Below, in pieces: positions 37,371 to 46,819 of a DNA stretch of 64,000 bases. Made by a program: the position numbers and the translations under genes. This stretch comes from Candidatus Gastranaerophilales bacterium. Lineage in GTDB: Bacteria; Cyanobacteriota; Vampirovibrionia; Gastranaerophilales; Gastranaerophilaceae. The notes under the pieces were generated by a model that did not search any database, had not been told where the DNA came from, and was given only the letters and a program-made list of their open reading frames with translations. The stretch is taken from positions 1 through 64,000 of the forward strand of contig CALUTD010000010.1 in NCBI GenBank assembly GCA_944323625.1, in the 5' to 3' direction. The stretch's first letter is position 1, and every line of letters begins with the position of its first letter.

Positions 37371-38045
37371 ATGGGCGAACATTGGGCAGGATATATCGGA
37401 AACTTACACGTACACTGGGACACACTTATAACAATGTGGTTCGCAATGGGGTTTTTAATAGTTGTTTCTTTTATTATGACAAGAAACTTAAGTATTATAC
37501 CTACAAAAGTTCAGGCATTTGCTGAAAGTATTATAAAATTCTTTATGGGTAATTTAAAAGAAGTTAAAGACTCTGATAGACATATTCCTTTAGTTGCTTC
37601 ATTATTTTTATTTATTCTTGTTGCAAATTTGATGGGACAATTGCCATTAAGGTTAATTCATTTAAAACAGGGCGAGCTTGCTTCACCTACAAATGATATT
37701 AATTTGACGGCTGCACTTGCCGTAATAGTTCTACTGTATTATCTGTTTTACGGCTTTAAAGAAAAAGGGTTCAGATACATATATCACGGTTTTAGCATAA
37801 CCGGTATTATAACAACATTAGTAGATATACTTGAGATGATAACAAGGCCTTTAAGTTTGGCTCTTCGTCTTTTTGCAAATATTTTGGCGGGTGAAATTCT
37901 TGTTTCTGTTGTACTTGGTTTGGTTGCGTTAATAGCACCTATTCCGGTTATGTTATTTGAAATATTTGTAGCTTTTATTCAGGCATTTGTGTTTATGATG
38001 CTTACAATAGCATATATAACCTCTGCCGTATCTAATGAACACTAA
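37371..38045 (+). CDS. atpB: ATP synthase F0 subunit a
   Basis: The membrane stator subunit with the proton half-channels. It has about five or six helices. The essential Arg lies in PLSLALRLFANILAGE near residue 165. The start MGEHWAGYIG at 37371, with AAGGA ten bases upstream, is chosen over an in-frame ATG at 37314 that lacks a good ribosome site and would add a hydrophobic non-homologous lead. It is the first gene of the a-c-b'-b-delta-alpha-gamma set. No atpI-like gene precedes it. An extended -10-like TGCTAACAT lies at about 37337-37345. Confidence 0.93.
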   Translation: MGEHWAGYIGNLHVHWDTLITMWFAMGFLIVVSFIMTRNLSIIPTKVQAFAESIIKFFMGNLKEVKDSDRHIPLVASLFLFILVANLMGQLPLRLIHLKQGELASPTNDINLTAALAVIVLLYYLFYGFKEKGFRYIYHGFSITGIITTLVDILEMITRPLSLALRLFANILAGEILVSVVLGLVALIAPIPVMLFEIFVAFIQAFVFMMLTIAYITSAVSNEH

Positions 38046-38062
38046 TTGAAAGGAGAATATAA

Positions 38063-38305
38063 ATGGAAGCAGTAAAAACAATATCTGATTTAGCACAGTT
38101 AGGTGCAGGATTGGCTATAGGTTTAGCAGGCCTTGGTGCAGGTCTTGGTATCGGCGTTGGTATTAAAGGTTTGATGGATGCAGTTGCAAGACAACCCGAA
38201 GCTGCAGGTAAAGCAGTAGGTTTCTTCCTTTTAGGGGCTGCACTCGCAGAAGCTTGTGCGTTGTATGCACTTGTTGTTGCTTTGATGTTAATAGGTAAAA
38301 TTTAG
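38063..38305 (+). CDS. atpE: ATP synthase F0 subunit c
   Basis: The 80-residue c-ring protein, a hairpin of two helices joined by the polar ARQPEA loop. Helix 1 carries a GxGxGxG-like run (LGAGLGIGVGIKG). Helix 2 holds the ion-binding Glu in AALAEACALYALV. The Gln in helix 1 and the Ser/Thr after the Glu that mark Na+-type rings are absent (Ile and Ala here), so proton coupling is more likely. GAAAGGAG precedes the start. Confidence 0.97.
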   Translation: MEAVKTISDLAQLGAGLAIGLAGLGAGLGIGVGIKGLMDAVARQPEAAGKAVGFFLLGAALAEACALYALVVALMLIGKI

Positions 38306-38314
38306 GTTTAAAAT

Positions 38315-38788
38315 ATGGAATTTGATGCAACCTTTATAATAGCCGTTATTAGTTTTATTGTGTTCGTTCTTATAATGAACAAAATTTTCTATGCGCCTAT
38401 TCTAAAGATAATGCAAGAAAGACAGGACATTGTAGAACAAAATTATATTCAGGCAAAATCTGTCAGAGAAGAAGCCCAAAAGCATGAATCTCACTATGAA
38501 ACAGAACTTTCAAAAGCAAGAGATGATGCCAGGGGTAAAATTTCTAAAGAAGCACGTCTTTTAAAAGAGAATCGTTCTAAAGTGATTTCTGATTATAAGG
38601 ATGAACTTTACAATAAAGTATCTGAACAAAAAGAACAGCTTAAAAATTCCGCAATCGAAGCAAAGGAAATATTAAAAAATAATGTTTTCGATATTGCTGA
38701 TGAAATTTCATTTAAGATTTTAGGCAATAACATAGTTATAGACAAAACACAAGACATTGATATAACAAAAGAGCAGGAAAATGGCTGA
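38315..38788 (+). CDS. ATP synthase F0 subunit b' (first b-type subunit)
   Basis: A 157-residue peripheral-stalk subunit with one N-terminal helix (about residues 7-22), then a long charged coiled coil (QERQDIVEQNYIQAKSVREEA). It lies in the position of cyanobacterial b' (atpG in that nomenclature). With the next gene it would form a b/b' heterodimer instead of the b2 homodimer of most bacteria. It overlaps the next gene by 8 bases. Confidence 0.88.
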   Translation: MEFDATFIIAVISFIVFVLIMNKIFYAPILKIMQERQDIVEQNYIQAKSVREEAQKHESHYETELSKARDDARGKISKEARLLKENRSKVISDYKDELYNKVSEQKEQLKNSAIEAKEILKNNVFDIADEISFKILGNNIVIDKTQDIDITKEQENG

Positions 38789-39281
38789 TATTTGGCAATT
38801 ACTTATACATTCAAATACAATCAACTTTTTATTAGTGGTAGCATTAATAGTATTTATTTTTGTGAAATTAAATATTAAAGAAAAACTTGAAATTTTAAGA
38901 AGCGAAATTAAATGCTATGTTGATGATGCTCAAAATGAAAAGAATCAAGCGGATGAAAACCTGAATAAAGCAAAAGGAAAGGTTGTAAAGCTTCCTTTGA
39001 TTATAGAACGTATAGAAAAAAGTGCGGCACACAATGTTGAAAATATTGCTCACAGAATAGAATTGGAAACTCAAGACCAAAAACTTGATATTGAAAAAAA
39101 TGCGGCAAGACTTTTGAATCTTGAAACGAAGAAGTTTAATCAAAAGTTAGTTAGTATTCTTTCAGAAAAATCTGTTGATATTGCTAAACAAAATGCAATA
39201 GAGAAGCTATCTTCCAATCCTGAATTGCATAATATATATATTGAAAATGCCATTGATGAAATCGGCAGGGTAGATTTATGA
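38781..39281 (+). CDS. atpF: ATP synthase F0 subunit b (second b-type subunit)
   Basis: A 166-residue stalk subunit: a hydrophobic helix at about 13-30 (NFLLVVALIVFIFVKLNI), then a long helical coiled coil and a C-terminal part (FNQKLVSILSEKSVDIAKQNAIEKL) that contacts delta. It differs in sequence from the first b-type subunit, so it is not a recent duplicate. It overlaps its neighbours by 8 and 4 bases, indicating coupled translation. Confidence 0.88.
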   Translation: MADIWQLLIHSNTINFLLVVALIVFIFVKLNIKEKLEILRSEIKCYVDDAQNEKNQADENLNKAKGKVVKLPLIIERIEKSAAHNVENIAHRIELETQDQKLDIEKNAARLLNLETKKFNQKLVSILSEKSVDIAKQNAIEKLSSNPELHNIYIENAIDEIGRVDL

Positions 39282-39850
39282 AAATATTAGACGTAAAAAA
39301 CTTAAAAACTGCACGAAAATATGCAAATGCGCTTTTGGAATCTGCTACTGATGCAGGTAATACAGCCAAGGTATCCGCAAATTTGGATTTGATTCTTGAA
39401 ACATTAAAAATCAATTCCGAACTTTCAAATTTCTTATACAGTCCTATTGTCAAAGTTGAAGATAAAAAAGAAGTTATAAAGAAGATTTTTTCATCTCATA
39501 TTGAAGAAATTATTCTTGATTTTCTTTATTTGCTTGTAGACAATAACAGACTTAATGTTATAGAAGAAATTGTTGAATGTTATAATAGCGAGAATAATAG
39601 AATAGAAAATATTGTAAAACCTGTTATTATTTCTGCGGTTGACCTTGACGAAAATCAAAAGGTGCGTTTGATTGAAAAGATATCAAGTAAACTTTCAAAA
39701 AATATTATTCCTGAATATAAGACAGATAAAGAGATTATAGGCGGAATAATTGTTGAAATCGGAGATAAAACAATAGATTGCAGTTTAAAAACAAAATTTG
39801 AGAATATGAGAAAACAATTAACAAAGGGAAATAGATATGGCAGTTATTAA
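39278..39850 (+). CDS. atpH: ATP synthase F1 subunit delta
   Basis: A 190-residue OSCP/delta subunit joining the peripheral stalk to the alpha N-termini. The N-terminal helical bundle ([17 protein letters not shown]) and the C-terminal motif [36 protein letters not shown] are characteristic. ATGA overlap with atpF, and 14 bases of overlap with atpA. Confidence 0.95.
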   Translation: MKILDVKNLKTARKYANALLESATDAGNTAKVSANLDLILETLKINSELSNFLYSPIVKVEDKKEVIKKIFSSHIEEIILDFLYLLVDNNRLNVIEEIVECYNSENNRIENIVKPVIISAVDLDENQKVRLIEKISSKLSKNIIPEYKTDKEIIGGIIVEIGDKTIDCSLKTKFENMRKQLTKGNRYGSY

Positions 39851-41354
39851 TCCTGATGAAATTACATCTATTATTAAAGAAAAATTACAGAATTACGGTT
39901 CAGAACTTGAAGTAAAAAATGTAGGAACTGTACTTGAAGTAGCGGATGGCATTTCAAGAATCTATGGTTTGAGTGATGCTATGGCAAGTGAACTTGTAGA
40001 GTTTGACGACGGAAAGGGAACTTTAGGTATAGTATTGAACCTTGAAGAAGATAATGTTGGTGTTGTAATCTTAGGTGATTATACTCATATAAAAGAGGGT
40101 ATGCAAGTTAGAACAACGGGAAGAATAGCTTCAGTGCCCGTAGGCGAAGGACTTCTCGGCAGAATAATCGATCCGACCGGAGTTCCTGTAGATGGCAACG
40201 GTGATATACATTACGATAAAACTAGGGCTATTGAAAGAGTTGCGCCCGGGATTGTCACAAGAAAATCTGTTTGTGAACCAATGGCAACGGGTTTGACTGC
40301 TATTGATGCATTAACTCCAATAGGAAGAGGCCAAAGAGAACTTATCATTGGTGACCGTCAAACGGGTAAAACAGCTATAGCAATTGATACAATAATAAAT
40401 CAAAAAGGGAAAGATGTTATTTGTATTTATGTCGCAATAGGTCAAAAAACATCTACAGTTGCGCAGCTTGCAAAAACGCTGGAAAATTATGGTGCAATGG
40501 AATATTCAATAATTGTTTCAGCCCCGGCCAATGAATCTGCCCCTATGCAATATATTGCACCCTTCGCAGGTTGTGCAATTGCAGAAGAATTTATGGAACA
40601 AGGGAAATCTGTTTTAATAATATATGATGACCTTTCAAAACATGCTCAGGCATATCGTGCAATGAGCCTTTTGCTTAAAAGACCTTCAGGTCGTGAAGCG
40701 TATCCGGGTGATGTATTCTATTTACATTCAAGATTACTTGAAAGAGCCTGCAAACTGAATGATGAACTCGGAGGAGGAAGCATAACGGCATTACCTATTA
40801 TTGAAACGCAGGCAGGTGACGTATCGGCGTATATTCCGACAAATGTCATTTCAATAACTGATGGTCAGATATTTTTGGAATCAAACTTGTTTAATTCAGG
40901 GACAAGACCTGCTATAAATGCCGGTATTTCAGTATCACGTGTTGGCGGTGCTGCACAAACAAAAGCTATTAAACAAGTTGCAGGTAAACTTAGGTTAGAT
41001 TTAGCCCAATTCAGAGAACTTGAAGCATTTGCTCAGTTCGCAAGCGATCTTGATAAAGCAACCAAAGATCAGTTGACAAGGGGGCAAAAATTAACAGAAG
41101 TCTTAAAACAGCCTCAATATTCGCCTTTAACAGTTGCACAACAGGTAAGTATTTTGTTTGCTGCTAATGAAGGTATTTTGGATGATGTTGCAAATGACAG
41201 AATTAAAGATTTCAAACAAAACTGGTTTTACTATTTAGATGCAAACCTTAAAGAGCTTTCAGAAAGATTAAATAAAGGTGATAAACTTTCTGACGAAGAT
41301 ATGGAAAATTTAAGAGAAAAGTTAAACAATTTCAAAGCTAATTTCTTTAAATAA
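39837..41354 (+). CDS. atpA: ATP synthase F1 subunit alpha
   Basis: A 505-residue alpha subunit of the F1 hexamer. Walker A is [11 protein letters not shown] near 170. It also has [17 protein letters not shown], the arginine-finger region [19 protein letters not shown] and the N-terminal crown [20 protein letters not shown]. The length is typical. The beta subunit (atpD) is not next to it, in keeping with the cyanobacterial arrangement in which beta and epsilon form a separate operon. Confidence 0.98.
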   Translation: MAVINPDEITSIIKEKLQNYGSELEVKNVGTVLEVADGISRIYGLSDAMASELVEFDDGKGTLGIVLNLEEDNVGVVILGDYTHIKEGMQVRTTGRIASVPVGEGLLGRIIDPTGVPVDGNGDIHYDKTRAIERVAPGIVTRKSVCEPMATGLTAIDALTPIGRGQRELIIGDRQTGKTAIAIDTIINQKGKDVICIYVAIGQKTSTVAQLAKTLENYGAMEYSIIVSAPANESAPMQYIAPFAGCAIAEEFMEQGKSVLIIYDDLSKHAQAYRAMSLLLKRPSGREAYPGDVFYLHSRLLERACKLNDELGGGSITALPIIETQAGDVSAYIPTNVISITDGQIFLESNLFNSGTRPAINAGISVSRVGGAAQTKAIKQVAGKLRLDLAQFRELEAFAQFASDLDKATKDQLTRGQKLTEVLKQPQYSPLTVAQQVSILFAANEGILDDVANDRIKDFKQNWFYYLDANLKELSERLNKGDKLSDEDMENLREKLNNFKANFFK

Positions 41355-41439
41355 AGCTTGTTTGTATAAAATTTGTTAGCGGTGGTTTTAATTCCGTTAA
41401 AATAAGTTTTAAAATAAACAGTAAAAGAAAAAGGTATAT

Positions 41440-42360
41440 ATGGCAAATTTAAAAAAGATAAGAACGAGAATAAATTCAATAGTCAGTACTCAAAAAATTA
41501 CAAGAGCTATGAAAATGGTTGCTTCCGCGAAAGTAAAAAAATTTGAAAATCGCGTAAAAGCTTCAAGACCTTTTACTTATGAACTTGAGAAAATATTTTA
41601 TCGTTTGCTTCATTCCGTAAAAGATATTGATACTTCAGAAACCGCATTTAAAGAGCCTTTAAATAACTACCCTGTTCTTTTAAAAGAAAGAGAAATCAAA
41701 AATGTCGGTATAATAGTTATGACTTCAAATAAAGGGTTATCGGGTGCTTTTAATGCAAATGTTGTCAGATATACTTTGAAATTAGTTGAGGAATATAAAC
41801 AAAAAGGAATAGGCTGCGAACTTTTTATTGTCGGACAAAAAGGATATAATGCTTTAAAAAGGATGCAAGACGATTATGGGTTTAAAATTACTAAAACCTA
41901 TTTAAGTTTTGCGGAAACTCCAACTTCATCGCATGCACGTTTGGTTGCTTCTGATATGGCATATTCTTTTGTAAACGGTGATATAGATTCTATGGAAATT
42001 GTAACAACACGTTTTAGAAATATGATGTCTTATTCAGTAGAAAAATGGGATATACTGCCCCTTGATGAGATTGATTTTGATTATACAAAAGAAGATTTTT
42101 CAGGCATGGAAATTGAACCTGATACTCCTTCTGTTTTAGCGGAAATAGTTCCTCTATTTATATCAAGCATAATTTTTCAAGCTATGTTAGAATCAATAGC
42201 AAGTGAGTTAGCATCAAGGATGACAGCTATGTCGGCCGCATGTAATAACGCCGATGAAATGATTCAACAATTAACAATCGAATATAATAAAGTCAGACAG
42301 GCAATGATAACTCAGGAATTAACGGAAATAGTAGGCGGCAGTTTGGCCATAAATAAATAA
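41440..42360 (+). CDS. atpG: ATP synthase F1 subunit gamma
   Basis: A 306-residue rotor subunit. The N-terminal helix MANLKKIRTRINSIVSTQKITRAMKMVASAKV and the C-terminal helix with DEMIQQLTIEYNKVRQAMITQELTEIVGG form the central shaft. The middle Rossmann-like part contains TSNKGLSGAFNAN. I see no clear Cys-containing insert of the chloroplast redox-regulated type. It lies 85 bases after atpA. epsilon does not follow; the AsmA-like gene begins 4 bases after its stop. Confidence 0.97.
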   Translation: MANLKKIRTRINSIVSTQKITRAMKMVASAKVKKFENRVKASRPFTYELEKIFYRLLHSVKDIDTSETAFKEPLNNYPVLLKEREIKNVGIIVMTSNKGLSGAFNANVVRYTLKLVEEYKQKGIGCELFIVGQKGYNALKRMQDDYGFKITKTYLSFAETPTSSHARLVASDMAYSFVNGDIDSMEIVTTRFRNMMSYSVEKWDILPLDEIDFDYTKEDFSGMEIEPDTPSVLAEIVPLFISSIIFQAMLESIASELASRMTAMSAACNNADEMIQQLTIEYNKVRQAMITQELTEIVGGSLAINK

Positions 42361-42364
42361 TATT

Positions 42365-45300
42365 ATGCGAAAATTAACCAAAATTTCTATTGCAGTTTCG
42401 GCTATAGCTGTATTTAGTGCAGTTTCATATTTTGCTGCAATTTATTCAATTAAAAATTTTGTTGACCTGAATAAGTATAAAACTGATATTTATAAAGAAA
42501 TAGAAACAAAAACAGGATTTAAAGTTTCTTCGGAAGATATTTCGATAAAAAAAGATTTCAAACCTGATATAGATTTAAAGCTTTATCATACAATTGTTTT
42601 ATACCCTGATGAAAGCGTTTTTTTAAAGCTTAAAGATATAGATTTAAGAGTAAAACTTTTACCTTTGTTATTTAAAAAAGTTGTAATAAAAGATGCAGTT
42701 TTTGAGCGTCCGATTATAAATATTACTTTATATAAAGATTTTTCAACTTCTATTGAGAAATATACAGACAAAATAAATACAACCAAAACAGCCGGATTTC
42801 AAATGCAAACTTTGATTTCTGATATAATTTGCAAAAGATACAAAGTTAAAATATACGATGAAACAATAAATAAAACTTTAGTTCTTGAGGGTGATGAACT
42901 TGTTTTAAAAGATATTAAATTGAATGATAAAGCCGATTTTATACTTAAAGGTACTTTAAAAGAGGAAGAAGGAAAAACAGAATATTTAGTTTACGATTTA
43001 AATATAACAGCGCCTTTAAAATATGAAAAAAGACATTTTACTTTTTCTCCGTTTGAGCCTATTGTTGACTCCGATATAAAGGGTAAAGTATATGGTAATT
43101 TAAAAATTGATAATAAAAATCATATAAACGGAGAAATAAAAATAAATGATATTTCACTTAAAACCGGCGGTACTACTCTATCGGGGAATAATATTAATTT
43201 GAATTTTAAGGGTGAAGAAGCATTGATTGATGCCGTTATTCATACTTCCTTAAAAGATTCGGCGAAGTTAAGCGGAAATTTTTCATTCGGTAAGAAAAAA
43301 TTTATTAATTTAAATACTAAAGCAAAGAATATAAACCTTGAAAATTTATTCAAAGTAATTTCTCTTATTTCTGAAAGTCTTAATATTAAAAATAATTTAA
43401 AGGATTTAAAAGTAAAAGGCCTTTTAGATGCAGACTTTAATATAAATTCTGATTTTACAAAGTTAAAATCAGACGGAAGTTTAAAAGTTATAAATGCAGT
43501 GATTTCGCATAAAACGCTTCCTTATTCTATTTCCGGCATAAATGCCGATATAAATCTTGATTCTAATAATATAATGATTCAAAAAGCTTCATTCTTTGTT
43601 AATAATACTCCTGTTAATATAGAAGGTACTATTAAAGAAGATTTATCTTTTAATATTAAATCTGCTTCTGAAAACTTAAATATAGTAAATATAGTGAATT
43701 TATTCGGACTAAAAGATAAAATTCCGGTAGATATTAAGGGCGGAAAGTTAAGTTTTACTTCAGAAACAGACGGTATCCTAAGTAAATATTATAATTCAAG
43801 TGCAAAAATAAAACTTAGTTCCGTCAGTCTTAAAGAAAAAACGCAAGATATTTTATCATTTATAAATACGTTGGAGTTGAATATTAAAGGTTCTGATAAA
43901 ATCTATGAAGGTGATATATTATGCTCTAAAATATCGGCCAATATAGGCAACCAAAATATTGGGGCTGATACAATTAAATTATCATTTGATAATAAAAAAA
44001 TAACAATTCCTGAAAACGAAATAACTTATCCGTTCAAGGTTAAATTTTCGGGCAGTGTTAATGAATATAAACAAAATCCATCAGGATATATTGATTTTTA
44101 TGAAGATATCGAAGCCCTGAAACTTGCTGCTTTTATAAAAAACTTTCTTAAAACTCCTTATAAAGCAACAGGGAAGATAAAAACAAAGGGTAAAATAACT
44201 TTTCAAGATAACAGTGCGAATTTGAAAATTTTAATGAATGCAAATAAAAATAATTATATTTCTTATCTTGTTTTTGATGAGCTTTTGAATAAAGAATCAG
44301 TTTTAAACTTAGATTCCAATATAACAAAAGAAGCAATTAATATAAAAGATTTTTCACTTTCCGAAAATTCTGAACACTCAAAACAACCATTATTCAAAGC
44401 ATTTGGGATTATTGAATTACCCAAATTGGCGCTCAAGGATTTTAAATTAAAAATCCCGGGTACAATAACTTTTAAATCGAACTTTTCAGGCGGTGAAGAA
44501 GTATCTTTGAATGCCGATTTAACTTTAAATGAGTCAATAACACGCCCTATAATTGATGGAAACGCAAAAATATATAAACTAAATTTAAAAAAATATTTGA
44601 CAGCAGTAAAAAATGCTGATGTAAGTTTTTCAAAAGATAACATAAGAATAATAGCACCTGATGTCCAAGCTAATACTTCTTATTTAAATGTTATTCTTGA
44701 TATTGTACCTGATTTTTCTCAAAAGAACATAACGGTTTCAAATTTACAGCTGAATTCTTTAAATTTGGATTTAAATACGTTTTTTGATATTTTGAAAAAT
44801 GAGCGCAATCCGTTTAATCAAACAATAATAACCGTAAAAAAAGGGTTTACGGCAATAAATAATTTTAAAATACTTGATTTAAAAGCAAAAGATGTAACTG
44901 CTGATATAGCACTTGAAAAAAACATCTTGAAAATAAGTAATATAAATGCAAAATCATATAACGGAACAGTTTCAGGGCAGGCTCAATACAACCTCGGGCA
45001 TAGTAATTTGTCTTTAAATATGGAAGGAAAGGGAATAAATATAAGAGATTCTCTATACGATTTATGCGGTTTTTCAGATAACCTGGAAGGAACAACGGAT
45101 TTAAAAGCAGAAATTTCTCTTATCCCCGGAACTTTGGCTAACAATGTAATAAAGTCAATGTCAGGTAAAGTTGATTATAATGCCAAGAACGGAAAAATGG
45201 GAACTTTAGGTAAATTTGAATATTATTTGTATGCGCAAAATTTGATGTATCATGGAATATTAAATTCTACATTTAACAGAATTGCGGATGCGATTGTAAG

Positions 45301-45772
45301 AGATAATACGGCCCGTTTTATTACATCGTCGGGGACGCTTCATTTTCAAAACGGCTATATGATAACTGACAATATACAAACTATCGGAACTAATATGAGT
45401 ATTTTTGCAAAAGGACGGCATAATCTGCTTACAAATCAAATAAATATGACTATATATGGCAGAATATCCGATGAAGTAAAAAATAAACTCGGTTCTTTCG
45501 GTGATTTTTCTCTTTCTGAAATGATGAATACTAATCAGGAAAATAAACAATATGTAATGATGACTTTGCCTGATGAAATAATGGAAAAAATACCTGATTT
45601 ATACAATAAAAATACAACAACAAATACGTTTACCGTTAATATATTTGGTGATATGAATTCACTCAACGCAATAAATTCATTTATGTGGGTTGTTCCAAAA
45701 CAGCAGACAGACAACAATCCCGCTCAAGAAGAAACACTTCCCGATTTTTCGGATATGATTCAAAATTTATAA
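42365..45772 (+). CDS. AsmA-like envelope protein
   Basis: An 1135-residue protein with one N-terminal membrane helix (about residues 8-28) and a very long beta-rich periplasmic domain. The C-terminal AsmA-like region has LYDLCGFSDNLEGTTDLKAEISLIPG and SMSGKVDYNAKNGKMGTLG. AsmA/TamB/YhdP-type proteins are thought to be groove-shaped bridges for phospholipid transport to the outer membrane, which supports a two-membrane envelope. It starts 4 bases after atpG, so it may be co-transcribed. The 3' neighbour is the MITE. Confidence 0.85.
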   Translation: MRKLTKISIAVSAIAVFSAVSYFAAIYSIKNFVDLNKYKTDIYKEIETKTGFKVSSEDISIKKDFKPDIDLKLYHTIVLYPDESVFLKLKDIDLRVKLLPLLFKKVVIKDAVFERPIINITLYKDFSTSIEKYTDKINTTKTAGFQMQTLISDIICKRYKVKIYDETINKTLVLEGDELVLKDIKLNDKADFILKGTLKEEEGKTEYLVYDLNITAPLKYEKRHFTFSPFEPIVDSDIKGKVYGNLKIDNKNHINGEIKINDISLKTGGTTLSGNNINLNFKGEEALIDAVIHTSLKDSAKLSGNFSFGKKKFINLNTKAKNINLENLFKVISLISESLNIKNNLKDLKVKGLLDADFNINSDFTKLKSDGSLKVINAVISHKTLPYSISGINADINLDSNNIMIQKASFFVNNTPVNIEGTIKEDLSFNIKSASENLNIVNIVNLFGLKDKIPVDIKGGKLSFTSETDGILSKYYNSSAKIKLSSVSLKEKTQDILSFINTLELNIKGSDKIYEGDILCSKISANIGNQNIGADTIKLSFDNKKITIPENEITYPFKVKFSGSVNEYKQNPSGYIDFYEDIEALKLAAFIKNFLKTPYKATGKIKTKGKITFQDNSANLKILMNANKNNYISYLVFDELLNKESVLNLDSNITKEAINIKDFSLSENSEHSKQPLFKAFGIIELPKLALKDFKLKIPGTITFKSNFSGGEEVSLNADLTLNESITRPIIDGNAKIYKLNLKKYLTAVKNADVSFSKDNIRIIAPDVQANTSYLNVILDIVPDFSQKNITVSNLQLNSLNLDLNTFFDILKNERNPFNQTIITVKKGFTAINNFKILDLKAKDVTADIALEKNILKISNINAKSYNGTVSGQAQYNLGHSNLSLNMEGKGINIRDSLYDLCGFSDNLEGTTDLKAEISLIPGTLANNVIKSMSGKVDYNAKNGKMGTLGKFEYYLYAQNLMYHGILNSTFNRIADAIVRDNTARFITSSGTLHFQNGYMITDNIQTIGTNMSIFAKGRHNLLTNQINMTIYGRISDEVKNKLGSFGDFSLSEMMNTNQENKQYVMMTLPDEIMEKIPDLYNKNTTTNTFTVNIFGDMNSLNAINSFMWVVPKQQTDNNPAQEETLPDFSDMIQNL

Positions 45773-45880
45773 TTAAGTATGCTGTAATTATTGTTTTATT
45801 ATCTAATACAAAGATAAAAATATTATAGCAGATAAAAGTCTGTTAATATTTAACATTTCGCTTTAATTATTATACTTTAG

Positions 45881-46322
45881 TATGTTAAGTAATTAGTTGA
45901 AAAAACATGAGAACATTTAAAACTAATAAAAAAAATAAATTAAAAAATAAAATTTCCCGCTCGATATTTTTTATTCAATATATTTTTAAATTTGAAAAAA
46001 TATAAAATAAAAATTCCAGTCCTAGTGCTTCAGACAGATTACCTCTAAAGTTCGGTAAAGGTTCGCAAACTCGTGTCTTAACAGACACTCAGACAGTGCT
46101 CACCTTGCTGTTCCCTCACTAAGAGGTTAACTGTCCTACGCAATGGACTTTAAATTTTTATTTTATATAAATTAAAAAATAGGTTAATCTTTGTCAAAAT
46201 AAAGTAGAACTAAACTATAAATCCGCCTCTGAGGGAAATTTTATTTTTTATTTATTTTGTTTATAATATATATTTTAAAAAATATTAGAAAGACAATTTT
46301 TTTCAACTAATTACTTAACATA
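45881..46322. mobile_element. MITE with 25-bp inverted ends and TA target site
   Basis: The left end TATGTTAAGTAATTAGTTGA plus five A (45881-45905) is matched exactly by its reverse complement at 46298-46322. If TA is the duplicated target, the element is 45883-46320 with 23-bp perfect inverted repeats. TA duplication is typical of IS630/Tc1-mariner elements. No transposase gene fits inside, so it is non-autonomous. An inner pair, AAAAAATAAAATTTCCC near 45941 and its complement near 46233, nests within. The core at 46018-46149 is a deleted copy of the element at 28531. It fills the gap between the AsmA-like and PPTase genes; 45773-45880 is featureless. Confidence 0.75.
46018..46149. repeat. 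Short, internally deleted copy of the GC-rich element
   Basis: Read on the minus strand this 132-bp core matches both ends of 28531-29005: AGTCCATTGCGTAGGACAG, AACCTCTTAG and CAAGGTGAGCACTGT, then GTGTCTGTTAAGACACGAG and ACCTTTACCGAAC, ending at AGGACT. About 343 bp of the middle is missing; the junction falls at a shared CACTGT/CAGTGT sequence. Similarity continues beyond the core to CGATATTTT / AAAATATCG and an AAATTTTATTTTTT stretch. Confidence 0.85.
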
Positions 46323-46335
46323 TACAATCCAAATT

Positions 46336-46818
46336 TTATTTAATTTCAAAAAATTTTATTTCGTTTTTTATATCAATAACAGAAGATGAAACTATACTCA
46401 TCATATATTCATGATTGAAAACAGAAGTAAACTTACTTTTAAAACTGTTTTGAAGTTTATATGCCGCCTCAAACATTGTCCAATTCTCATAAAATTCTTC
46501 TAATGTATTTGTTTTAGATTCAAATTTCATTCTTTTTGATATAGCTTCAAAATTACGTGGGAGCATTTGTTCAATATCAAGTCCGACAGGATTTTTATCA
46601 AAACAAACAGCTGCAATTTCGCCTGAGTGCGAAATACTGAATTTTATATCAGAATATTTAAAATACGGTTTATTATTTATAATTTTAATTTCCGTATTAT
46701 CAATGTTGTAAATGTTTTTCGCCGCATATTCAACAATATACCTTCCGGCAAAGTGTTGTCTTTCGGATTTGTTTTTTTGTTGTTTAAACTCGCTTATATT
46801 TGTATAAAATAAGTCCAT
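46336..46818 (-). CDS. 4'-phosphopantetheinyl transferase (Sfp-like)
   Basis: A 160-residue enzyme that moves phosphopantetheine from CoA to a Ser on carrier proteins. Motifs: NKPYF, FSISHSGEIAAVCF (CoA-binding His-Ser), VGLDIEQM (Mg2+ Asp and Glu) and NWTMFEAAYKL. The last is usually WTxKEAxxK; the first Lys is Phe here, while the Glu and the second Lys remain. It is shorter than Sfp (about 225), closer in size to AcpS-like forms. The substrate is probably the fatty-acid ACP, but a secondary carrier is possible. It lies 1 base after the endonuclease IV-like gene. Confidence 0.85.
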   Translation of the reverse strand: MDLFYTNISEFKQQKNKSERQHFAGRYIVEYAAKNIYNIDNTEIKIINNKPYFKYSDIKFSISHSGEIAAVCFDKNPVGLDIEQMLPRNFEAISKRMKFESKTNTLEEFYENWTMFEAAYKLQNSFKSKFTSVFNHEYMMSIVSSSVIDIKNEIKFFEIK

Positions 46819-46819
46819 A

